NCBI GenBank assembly: GCA_013146195.2
Contig: CM028377.1
Span: 30,298,602 to 30,362,601, forward strand
Length of the DNA stretch: 64,000 nt
Direction: 5' to 3'
Source: Codonopsis lanceolata
Lineage: Eukaryota > Streptophyta > Magnoliopsida > Asterales > Campanulaceae
Part shown: positions 56,066 to 64,000 of the stretch, piece after piece
Position numbering within the stretch: position 1 is the stretch's first letter
Layout: every line of letters starts with the position of its first letter
Notes under the pieces: generated by a model
The model's input: only the letters and a program-made list of their open reading frames with translations
Database searches by the model: none
What the model was told of the DNA's origin: nothing
Position numbers and translations under genes: made by a program

Positions 56066-57147
56066 ACACCAGGTTCAACACTTATATGGTTAATATTGGA
56101 TATAAGAGGTGTAAGTATGATTGTTGCGTGTATGTGAGAAGCCTTAATGATGGCTCTATTATTTTTCTATTACTGTATGTGGATGATATGCTTATTACTA
56201 GTAGAAGTGTTAATGAGGTCGAGAAATTAAAGACCTTGTTAAGTAAGGAATTTGACATGAAGGGTTTGGGGGCTGTCAAGAAGATTCTTGCTATGGAGAT
56301 TCGCCGAGAAAGAAAATCTAGAAGATTGTGGTTGTCTCAAGCCGGCTATGTTGAGAAGGTGTTAGAGAGGTTTAACATGGGAGATGCAAAACCAGTGTCA
56401 ACACCGTTGACAAATCACTTCAGTTTATCTACCTCAGATTCCCTAACTACAGTTGAAGAAACTCAACACATGTCAAAGGTTCCCTATGCAAGCGCAGTGG
56501 GATGTCTCATGTATGCCATGGTATGTACTAGACCATATTTGACACAAGCAATCGGTGTGGTAAGAACGTATATGGCTAATCCAGGCAGACAGCATTGGGA
56601 GGCAATCAAGTGGATTTTCAGATATTTGAAGGGCACTATGGACTATGGTATTATGTTTGAGAGGCAGAGTGTGGGGATTTCAGTCGTAAGGTATGTTGAT
56701 TTAGATTATGCAAGCGATGATGATCGTAGGAGATCTACCACAGATTATGTGTTTACCCTAGTAGGTGGACCTATATGTTGGAGAGCTATGCTGTAGGCCA
56801 TTATTGCATTGTCTACGAACGAGACGGAATACATGGCAGCTGTTGAAGCTACAAAGGAAGCCCTATGACTTAGGGGCTTAGTCAAGGAGTTGGGTGTTCA
56901 GCAAGGTGGAGTTTTGTTGTGTTGTGACATTCAAAGTACAATCTACTTAGCGAAGAATCAGATTTATCACTCAAGGACAAAGCATATCGATGTGAGGTTT
57001 CACAAGATTCGTGAGTTGATTGATAATGGGGATATTCTGCTAGAGAAGATTTACACCACGGATAATGTTGCAGACATATTGACGAAGCCAGTTGTAACTG
57101 ACAAGTTCAAGCATTGCTTGGATTTGTTGCACATCGCTAGTTGTTAG
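56066..57147 (+). pseudogene. RT C-terminal part and RNase H of copia I
   Basis: Continues RT after the solo LTR: CKYDCCVYVR, then IFLLLYVDDMLITSRS with intact YVDD, FDMKGLGAVKKILAMEIRR, LSQAGYVEKVLERFNM and VPYASAVGCLMYAM. RNase H shows VRYVDLDYASDDDRRRSTTD, STNETEYMAAVEA and SRTKHIDVRFHKIRELI. Stops at 56794-56796 and near 56866 break it. It ends at 57147. One expected aspartate, in the YVDxD motif (usually D.D in GYSDADWAG), reads VDLDYAS. Confidence 0.9.
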
Positions 57148-57245
57148 AGATGTAGGAGGTCTAGTTCTATAGGTGCTCAAGGTGGTTTCGAGTTTGTGTT
57201 CTTTGTCTTCTAAGGGGTTGGGTGAATACTTGCCAAGGTGAAGAT
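57148..57245 (+). other. 3' untranslated region and purine tract of copia I
   Basis: A short spacer ends with CCAAGGTGAAGAT, a modified polypurine tract right before the LTR start TGTTGAGAATG. Related copia elements have CAAGTGGGAGATTG here. Confidence 0.7.
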
Positions 57246-57680
57246 TGTTGAGAATGGGATGGCTTTATTAACTAGACAACGAGCGGTTCTCCCCCCGCGT
57301 CTGAGACTATTCGTGTTTTGGACAATGGCATAGCAACTTTTGGGCTTGGGCGATCGCTCAATGTTTTGGCTGAGCGATCGCTCAGTAAAGAACTCTTCGA
57401 GGCTTGCTACTGTTTTTTGCGCGGTCACCCATGCTTTGCTTTGGACTGAGCGACCGCTTAACCCCGTTTTTAGGTTTTTGCAGTTTGTCCGTTTATTGAC
57501 CTTTTAAGGGTTTTAGGGTTTTTATTGTATCCATAAAGATAGTTGTATACCTAGAACGTTTGAAGGTGGAGTCTTTAATAAAATTTCGATAGTCTGTTGG
57601 CTCTAATCTCACTCTCTTCTTTGTGATTGATCCTATTATACTTTGCTAATTTGTTTACTAGTCTTCCGCTGTGCACAACA
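57246..57680 (+). repeat. 3' LTR of copia I with GCGATCGC palindromes
   Basis: 435 bp, TGTTGAGAAT...GTGCACAACA, with 5-bp inverted ends TGTTG/CAACA. It contains the perfect 14-bp palindrome TGAGCGATCGCTCA (57371-57384) and two partial copies (about 57349-57360 and 57447-57460). The following CAATT (57681-57685) may be the target duplication; the partner is outside the window. Confidence 0.85.
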
Positions 57681-58437
57681 CAATTAAATTTTAATTAATC
57701 AAAAGAATCTGTTTTTACAAGCGGCCTTCAGAATATGTCACATTGCTAACCAAAATCAAAAAATAAAAAAAATCACAAAGATTGTAATTAATATGTGTCA
57801 TGATCTTAGTGTTGTTTGTGTTTTTAAAAAAAATCTACACCATCGATGGATACAAATTTTACTCTTTATATAATCATTTATTTTTACCATTTACTTGTAT
57901 TGTAAACATATTGGTTATGTTTAAATATTTTTTGTAATTATGTTTAATTCCAATTACATTAATTTATTATTTAATTATTAGAATTTTTAAATATAGTTTT
58001 TTTTTTAATAGACGGGACGGAGTATCTTGCAAAGTTGGAGAAAGTTTGATGACCTTGTGAAATTTGTGATTAAATTCAAACATGAACTATTTAAAAAGAA
58101 CTGAGGGAGAAGGATTTTTTTGTTTTTTTGTTTTTTACGAACGGATGGAGCAGTTAAAAAAGCAACTAAAAATAGACTCTATTACAAAGCTATATATCTA
58201 AGGCTAACTAAATGGCAAACAAAGTAAATTGGCCAATTGGGCTTACATGAATTTGACTTATATCTTTAACAAATACTTTATTAAAATAATTATGGATTGG
58301 TCTATTTTTTGAAACTTTGAATCGTTAAAATATGTCTTTTTTATTTCTAATCAGAAAAAGTTATCTTTGGTAGCAAAATAACTACGATACCCTTAATAAG
58401 TTGTAGGTGCGTTACGAATGTCATTAATTTTGCACCG
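57681..58437. other. AT-rich intergenic DNA with a degenerate MITE end
   Basis: No gene seen. GACGGGACGGAGTA at about 58011-58024 resembles the end of a Stowaway-like MITE (consensus ending GGAGGGAGTA), and GAACGGATGGAGCAG near 58140 is a weaker match. No partner end was found, so the elements are fragmentary. Confidence 0.4.
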
Positions 58438-58775
58438 CATTCATCAATTTTATCGCATTATATTTTGCATCGTGGTTTAATAGTGTAACTGCTAGTCTAT
58501 TTTCGAACCGCGATTCATCAATTTTTATTGAATTAATTTTGCAAGGCGGTTCAATAGTGTAACCGCTACTCTATTTTTGTACCGCGATTCATCAATTTTA
58601 GTGCATTAATTTTTGCACTGCGGTTCAATAGTGTAAGTGCTAGTCTATTTTTGAACCGTGATTCGTCAATTTTAGTGCATTAATTTTTGCACTGTAATTC
58701 AATAGTGTAATTGTTAGTCTATTTTTGAACCGCGGTTCATCAATTTTAGTGCTTTAATTTTTGAACCGCGATATA
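58438..58775. repeat. 74-bp tandem array, about 4.5 copies
   Basis: Landmark GATTCATCAATTTT occurs at 58438, 58512, 58586, 58660 and 58734, an exact 74-bp period throughout. Each unit contains GCGGTTCAATAGTGTAA, then GCTAGTCTATTTTTGAACCGC, so GCGGTTC and GAACCGC form an inverted pair within every unit. Copies are about 85-90% similar by eye. No coding potential. Confidence 0.95.
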
Positions 58776-58947
58776 AAATCATAAAGAACCAGACCACGTC
58801 CTCCACCTGCTTCTTCAATTTCCTCCATCGTAAGCTTTCTACTTCCTCTTCTTTTTCCATCTTCGTCCCAATTAAAAAATTCTTCAACCCAGCACAGATT
58901 CATTATAGTTTCGTATTTTATGAATTAAAAAACTAGTTTTACCTTTC
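58776..58947. other. non-coding stretch next to the array
   Basis: Pyrimidine-rich sequence with several CTTC/CCTC runs, then AT-rich DNA. Nothing recognisable. Confidence 0.5.
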
Positions 58948-59001
58948 GGGGGTGTTGCCCCCAAACCCTCACGAAGGGGCGCTGCCCCCTCGACCCTCGC
59001 G
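58948..59001. repeat. GC-rich tandem hairpin pair
   Basis: Two adjacent ~28-bp units: GGGGGTGTTGCCCCCAAACC (hairpin at 58948-58962) and AGGGGCGCTGCCCCCTCGAC (hairpin at 58976-58988). Each is followed by CCCTC(A/G)CGA. They stand out sharply in AT-rich surroundings. The origin is unknown. Confidence 0.7.
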
Positions 59002-59801
59002 ACCTGATCGAGCAAGTCAATTCCCGTTTCATTGCGAACAATCGTGATTTTCGAATCCAAAGTATGTGGTCGGAACTGTTAAAGAAGATAATTACATTTT
59101 TTGAATAATATTTCGAAAAATGATCTTTTGCGGTTGAAAAAAAAATTGACTTTTGAGGTTAGAAACTTTAAAAAATGGACCGGTCAAAATTTTCCTATTT
59201 TCTTATCGAATTAAATATATATTTTAAGCATTTTGAACACCGAGAATCTTAATTGTATGTATGAATGCAATCAATAGTTGTTGCGTGGATACATTATTCG
59301 ATGATCCAGCTCTTTGATTGAATTCTCGTGCATTCTTAAGAATTGGACGGGTTTATTGGTTTTAAGTACGTAGCTAGTGGACTTTCAGTATTTAGTATAC
59401 TTATTTGAGTTCGTATACTTAGCACTTTTGTGTACGTGTTAAATAATTAACGAATCAAGTAATATGTGCATATCTGATGGTTTGATTAATATTACCATTG
59501 GAACCTGAGCTAAAAAAGAAACCATTCCATCTATTTTTTCAGGTTTCATTCTTTTTTAAAACATGGTAGCTTTATTGATTAGTCCAACTCTTTTTCATAG
59601 GTGGGGGCACATGATGCTGGGGTGGTTGACTTATAGCAGGAAGTTAAGAACTTGATGATGATGAAACCAGGTGGATAGGAATTCATGCTGTGGAGTGTGG
59701 ACACTCCAATTCTTTTCTTCCGTTGGATTATTTTTTAAAGTGCATAGCTGGCTTGAATCTTCTGTTGTAAGGGACTTTGTTTCCTTGGACTTTGTTTGCC
59801 C
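59002..59801. other. AT-rich intergenic DNA
   Basis: No reading frame or repeat that I can identify. Confidence 0.6.
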
Positions 59802-59887
59802 CTAAGGAGGTGGTCCAGTGGTAGATATGAGACTTCACACTTAGGTTCGATCCCTTTCCATGTCCCCTTAGGAGGAAAAAAAAAAAT
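59802..59887 (+). mobile_element. tRNA-derived SINE (short copy)
   Basis: RNA polymerase III promoter boxes are spaced as in tRNA: box A TGGTCCAGTGGTA (59811-59823) and box B GGTTCGATCCC (59844-59854), followed by an 11-A run to 59887. CCCCTAAGGAGG at the start and CCCCTTAGGAGG before the tail are near-identical repeats. At about 85 bp it is short for a plant SINE. It does not fold as an intact tRNA gene (no acceptor pairing), so it is a retroposon and not a tRNA gene. Confidence 0.75.
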
Positions 59888-60596
59888 TAGATACTTGACC
59901 ATCATTGATATAAAACATACATTGAAATGCAATTTCTTTGGCAGCATAAATATTTATATTAATCTTCCAGTAGCCCCACCTCATGGTGGTTACGGTCTAT
60001 AGCTGTGGAGTACCAGTCTATGGTGGATGGGGTTGGAGCTACTACTGCAGTCGTCGTGAGGAGAGTTTTTAGATCAAGTGAAATGAAGAAGATGACTATT
60101 AGTACTGGAAAAAAAAAACATATTCAAATATGTAACGAATGCTATTAATGTGTATAAGAAATTGCTACATTTCTTCAGATTTTGCATAATAGAGTGCATA
60201 ACATATTTGGCTACCTCTGATATTATAAGTATTTATAACTATATATTCAATACTCCCCGGATTTGTATACTTATAAGTAATTTTCAGGTTGCAACTATGA
60301 ATATGTATGGGTAGTTATAAATTTTGAGTAATTTTTTGGTAGATGCAAAATATTTCTTTGTAATTTTTGTAGCAATTTGATAATTGTATGTTAATGAGTA
60401 AATGGACACTCATACACATTTAGTGTACGGTCATATATGCTCATATAATTAAATAGGTACTTATTTGCCCGTCTATTTAAGCCGTCCATATGAAAATGTC
60501 CATACCCGTCCATTTGTCACCTCTACTTTTGACTTATCTAATTTCTCTTGTAATGAATATATTGAGTAAGAGTACTAATTTATCTTCATCTCTTGT
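59888..60596. other. AT-rich intergenic DNA
   Basis: No gene or clear repeat apart from short A/T runs. Confidence 0.6.
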
Positions 60597-60597
60597 A

Positions 60598-60629
<32 letters not shown>

Positions 60630-60640
60630 GCGTGTGTGTT
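60597..60640. repeat. (TA)n(CA)n microsatellite
   Basis: About ten TA units, six CA units, then CGCGTGTGTGT, making a short alternating purine-pyrimidine tract with an ACACGCGTGTGT palindrome. Confidence 0.95.
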
Positions 60641-60662
60641 TCTTCTGTTAAGCAACTGTAGT

Positions 60663-60900
60663 ACTCCCTCCGTTCAAAAATTTATAACGTTTTGGGAGAG
60701 TTTTTTTTGTTCCAAAATAGATGACACTTGGTAATTTTCAAAGATTTTTTCATTTTTTTTTCCAGTTTTACTCATATTTATTGACTTTGTAACTCGTGTT
60801 TGGCTCTTTGGATAAAAATATTAAGACACCTCATTAATATTTGGATATGAACAATTTATTCTTTATAATATTCTTACTTTCTATTTTGGGATGTCACAAC
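60663..60900. mobile_element. Stowaway-like MITE, right end degenerate
   Basis: Begins CTCCCTCCGTTC, the classic Stowaway terminal repeat, after TA. The inner motif GTTCCAAAATAGATGACACT is mirrored by CTATTTTGGGATGTCAC near 60880-60897. The terminal GGAGGGAG on the right is not recognisable, so the right boundary is approximate. No coding capacity. Confidence 0.5.
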
Positions 60901-61089
60901 TAATGTTCCTTAAGACTTTTGGTGTACAAATTTTTTATCATTCTTCCTAATATATCTTTTCATTTAATACTATCATTATTGTACATTCTAGAGAGAGAGT
61001 GAGTGTAATGTGTACAAAATTAATGAGAGAGAGAGAGAGAGAGTGTATCTAATAATTTTTTTTTCTATTGTTACTATTATTAAATTATT

Positions 61090-61905
61090 TTTTACCTAAA
61101 TACTTTTAAAATTAATATAAGTTTCTAGCTAACGTGAGATACATATTTTGTATTAATAATAATAATAATTGTTTTTGATCTAAAACCTTTTAAAATTAAC
61201 ATTTAATTAACTTGATAATAATATTAGAAGTCATTTTGTTAAAAAAATATAAAATCATAATTTATTTTTAAGCAATGTGATATACTTATTTTATATTTTT
61301 ATTGGTAATGAAAGTTTAAGTCTTTTATCTAAAGACTTTAAAACAAACACTACATTGTAACAATGTGGTATACATATTTTCTATTAGTAATAATAGTAGT
61401 AGATAAAAGACTTTCTAACCAACATTCATTTCTAAATAATGTAGATACATATTTTCTATTGGTAATAACAAAAGATGTCTTTATCTAATGACTTTTATAA
61501 CCAATACTCATTTCTAAATAATGTGAGATACATTTCTTTGTAACCAATGTGAGATACATCATCTAAACACTTTTTAAACCAATCACTTTTATAATCAATG
61601 TGAAATACTTCTCTTCTATTGCTAATAATTTTAGACTTTTAAAATCAACATCAATTTCTAACCAATGTATAATACATGTCATCATTTGGTATAATAGTAG
61701 AAGTCTTTAGTTTTAAAAATTTTATAACCAACATCCCTTCTTAAATAATGTGGAATACATCTCTTCTATTATATTGATGATAAAAGTAAAAGTCTTTTAT
61801 TTAAAGATTTTAAAACCAACATCATTTTTTAACAAATGTAGGATATCTCTTCTATTAGTAAAAATAGTAAAAGTCTTTTATCTAAAATTAAAATCAACAT
61901 CACTT
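61090..61905. repeat. degenerate ~80-bp tandem repeats
   Basis: Recurring blocks with the order AACCAACAT.ATTTCTAA, CAATGTGAGATACAT, TCTTCTATTGGTAATAATA and GTCTTTATCTAAAGAC, at loosely 75-90-bp spacing. One further block follows at about 62840-62970. Similarity is weak, so the array is old. Confidence 0.6.
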
Positions 61906-62662
61906 TCTAACCAATTGTGCAACTTGTGGCACGAATTTCTTTACGTGTCATTTGTTTGTTGGCTAAGGTAATTGTGTAAATGTGTGCTACTCGGTGAGAG
62001 CATCAAAATGATATATTTATTTTTCCAAATCGAGTTTTGGATAATAAGATATCAAGATTTAAAGTATAATACTTGTTAAAAAAAAGTAATGTTGTTATTG
62101 AGAGAAATTGTGCAACTTGAGGCACGATTTTCTTTACGTGTCATTTGTTTGTTGGCGAAGGTAATTGCGCAAATGAGTTCTACTCGGTGCGAGCATCGAA
62201 ACGATATATTTATTTATCCAAATCGAGTTTTGGATGAATAAGATATCAAGACTTAAAGTATAATTGTTATTAAAAAATTAGTGTTTTTAGTGAAAAAATT
62301 ATGCAACTTGAGGCATAAATTTCTTTACGTGTCATTTGTTTGTTGACAAAAGTAATTGTGCAAATGTGTTCTACTCGACAAGAACATCGAATTAATATAT
62401 TTATTTGTCCAAATCAAGTTTTGGATGAATAAGATATCAAAGGTTAAAGTATGATGTTAAAAGTGAATCATTGGAAGTAATATCTAACCTTAAAGAGTTT
62501 TATCCCACATTGATTAGAAATAATGCTAGTTGTAAAAGTTTTTAAATATAAGTCTTCTACTATTAACAATAGAAGAAGTCATATATACTAATACTAATAC
62601 CTCTTATTATATTGATTATTATAATGTATTATTATTAGCTAATGGTTAGAAAACCAAATGTT

Positions 62663-62664
<2 letters not shown>

Positions 62665-62735
<71 letters not shown>
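62665..62735. repeat. (TA)n microsatellite
   Basis: About 70 bp of nearly pure TA at the left edge of the inverted MITE-like copy. Confidence 0.97.
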
Positions 62736-62739
<4 letters not shown>

Positions 62740-62832
62740 TTGGTGAAGAGCACTATGGTTGTGTCACCTTACCACCTTTGGATAAATCTTCATTCTAAAG
62801 CATCCATGTGGAAATTTTAAAAACTTTTGGTT
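62736..62832 (-). mobile_element. small MITE-like unit, copy 1 (inverted)
   Basis: About 97 bp, the reverse complement of 63739-63840. The right end AACTTTTGGTT is intact, and the left end is degenerate (AATTTGGTG). It lies between a TA microsatellite and the second repeat block. Confidence 0.6.
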
Positions 62833-63738
62833 TTCTAGTGACTTTGAAAATCAACATCACTTTTCAACCAATGTATGATGCATTTCTTCTATTGGTACTT
62901 ATTAATAGTATTTTTTTTTAAAACCAATATCAATTTCTAACTAATGTGAAATACATCTCTTCTATTGTTGAAAAATTAGTGTTTTTAGTTAAAGAAATTG
63001 TGCAACTTGAGGTACAAATTTCTTTATGTGTCATTTGTTTGTTGGGGAAGATCATTACACAAATGTGTTCTACTCGGTGAGAGCATCAAAATGATATATT
63101 TATTTGTCTAAATCAAGTTTTGGATAATAAGATATTAAGACATAAAGTTTAATACTTGTTAAAAAAATCAGTGTTTTTATTGAGAGAAATTGTGCAACTT
63201 GAGACACGATTTTCTTTACGTGTCATTTGTTTGTTGGCGAATGTAATTGCGCAAATGTGTTCTACTCGGTGAAAGCATCGAAATAATATATTTATTGGTC
63301 CAAATCGAGTTTTGGATGACTAATATATCAAAACTTAAAGTATAATACTTATTAAAAAAATTAGTGTTTTTAGTGAAATAAATTGTGCAACTTGAGGCAC
63401 AAATTTCTTTACGTGTCATTTGTTTGTTGACAAAAGTAATTGTGCAAATGTGTATTACTCGACAAGAACATCGAAATGATATATTTATTTGACCAAATTA
63501 AGTTTTGAATGAATAAGATGTCAAAGTTTAAAGTATGATGTTAAAAGTGAGTCATTAGAAGTAATATTTAACATTGGAGAGTTTTATCTCACATTGCTTA
63601 GAAGTAATGTTAGTTGTAAAAGTTTTTAAATATAAGTCTTCTACTATTGACAAGTGAAGAAGCTATATATACTAATACTAATACCCCTTATCATATTGAT
63701 TATTATTATTATGTATTATTATTAGATAATGGCTAGAA

Positions 63739-63840
63739 AACCAAAAGTTTTTAAAGCTTTCACATGGATGCTTTAGAATGAAGATTTATCCAAATATGGT
63801 AAGGTGACACAACCATAGTGCTCCTCACCAACTTTTGGTT
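63739..63840 (+). mobile_element. small MITE-like unit, copy 2
   Basis: 102 bp with perfect 11-bp inverted ends AACCAAAAGTT (63739-63749) and AACTTTTGGTT (63830-63840). The middle contains GGATGCTTTAGAATGAAGAT and GTAAGGTGACACAACC, shared with copy 1 in reverse. Superfamily unknown; no clear target duplication. Confidence 0.6.
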
Positions 63841-63842
63841 GA

Positions 63843-63843
<1 letters not shown>

Positions 63844-63918
<75 letters not shown>
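63844..63918. repeat. (TA)n(GT)n microsatellite
   Basis: About 35 bp of TA followed by 40 bp of GT. The last 82 bases (63919-64000) show nothing recognisable. Confidence 0.97.
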
Positions 63919-63921
<3 letters not shown>

Positions 63922-64000
63922 GCGAGGAAATATTAACAAGAAGACCATTTATGTTTAGGAGTGGCAATGTCTGGTACGATACGATAATGCGAACCAGCAC

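Larger units (their letters stand above)
53376..57680 (+). mobile_element. 3' part of Tnt1-like copia element 'I'
   Basis: Starts abruptly inside integrase where an F-type LTR ends, and runs through RT and RNase H to a purine tract and a 435-bp LTR. The missing 5' half is expected beyond the left edge of the window, if F inserted into this element. A 241-bp tandem duplication, several stops and a solo Athila LTR show that it is dead. Confidence 0.88.
61906..63738. repeat. 193-bp repeats in a ~1083-bp higher-order arrangement
   Basis: Landmark TTGTGCAACTTGAGGCAC occurs at 61915, 62108, 62299 and again at 62998, 63190 and 63383. Monomers are 191-193 bp, three per block. The blocks are offset by 1082-1084 bp. 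Each block is followed by the same ~200-bp segment (TTTTATC.CACATTG... to GTATTATTATTAG). Monomers 1, 2 and 3 match their counterparts in the other block better than each other (for example GACAAAAGTAATTGTGC only in monomer 3), so the whole block was duplicated. Confidence 0.9.

Noticed and set aside
58438..58775. CRISPR-like array (regular 74-bp spacing)
   Set aside because: Units are repeated over their whole length with no unique spacers, and the window is plant nuclear DNA.
59802..59887. Possible tRNA gene (A and B box present)
   Set aside because: No acceptor or anticodon stem pairing; an A-run tail and repeated ends point to a SINE.
63760..64000. Minus-strand frames with His-Thr and Tyr-Ile runs
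   Set aside because: Translation of the TA/GT microsatellite only.

Overview
This 64-kb window looks like intergenic, transposon-packed nuclear DNA of a flowering plant, most likely a eudicot. I find no ordinary host gene, rRNA gene or functional tRNA gene. The plant origin rests on the element types present: a Tat-lineage and an Athila-lineage Ty3/gypsy element, Ty1/copia elements of SIRE-like and Tnt1-like type, plant L1 LINEs with a C-terminal RNase H, a hAT element, a tRNA-derived SINE and Stowaway-like ends. Almost every coding region carries stops, frameshifts or nested insertions.

Layout. (1) Positions 1-53375 are dominated by one Tat-lineage Ty3/gypsy element ('F') on the minus strand. 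Its LTR is at 41904-51893, its primer-binding site at 41885-41902, gag at 40637-38475, protease near 38.3 kb and 21.5 kb, RT in pieces between 17.1 and 4.9 kb, two RNase H domains at 4.8-3.8 kb and integrase ending at 2648. An antisense extra ORF (DUF7745-like) on the plus strand follows at 512-2166. (2) F was broken by at least seven insertions: a LINE tail (1145-1276), a hAT element (5212-6662, 8-bp target duplication), a truncated SIRE-like copia ('B', 6766-10099), a near-full-length LINE ('L1-A', 10436-16771, 13-bp duplication) that itself holds another LINE ('L1-B', 13951-14637), a LINE ('L1-C', 17134-20424), a 16.6-kb Athila element ('E', 21572-38143, duplication GTCAT) that holds LINE 'L1-D' and a solo LTR 'J', and a pol-less copia ('H', 42209-50251, duplication ACGGA) sitting in F's own LTR. 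(3) 51894-53375 is a second F-type LTR whose first ~960 bp is inverted in place. (4) 53376-57680 is the 3' part of a Tnt1-like copia ('I'), probably the original target of F, and it is itself split by a solo Athila LTR (54760-56060). (5) 57681-64000 is AT-rich sequence with a 74-bp tandem array, GC-rich hairpins, a SINE, MITE-like pieces, a 193-bp repeat in a 1083-bp higher-order arrangement, and microsatellites.

How the parts relate. The insertion order can be read directly: copia I, then F, then the elements inside F, then those inside L1-A and E. The most interesting entity is H. Both LTRs, the primer-binding site, the polypurine tract and the target duplication are clear. It codes for a Gag with two zinc knuckles, but the polyprotein stops just after the first residues of the protease, and a ~900-codon env-like/transposon-protein ORF follows directly. 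Protease, integrase, RT and RNase H are all missing. A diverged relative (B) keeps the same C-terminal protein, so the ORF appears conserved across subfamilies. Also notable are GC-rich perfect palindromes placed just upstream of TATA boxes in the Athila LTRs and again at a putative internal promoter in front of Athila's env-like ORF.

All element names (B, E, F, H, I, J, L1-A to L1-E) are labels used only here. Family assignments come from reading motifs, not from database searches.
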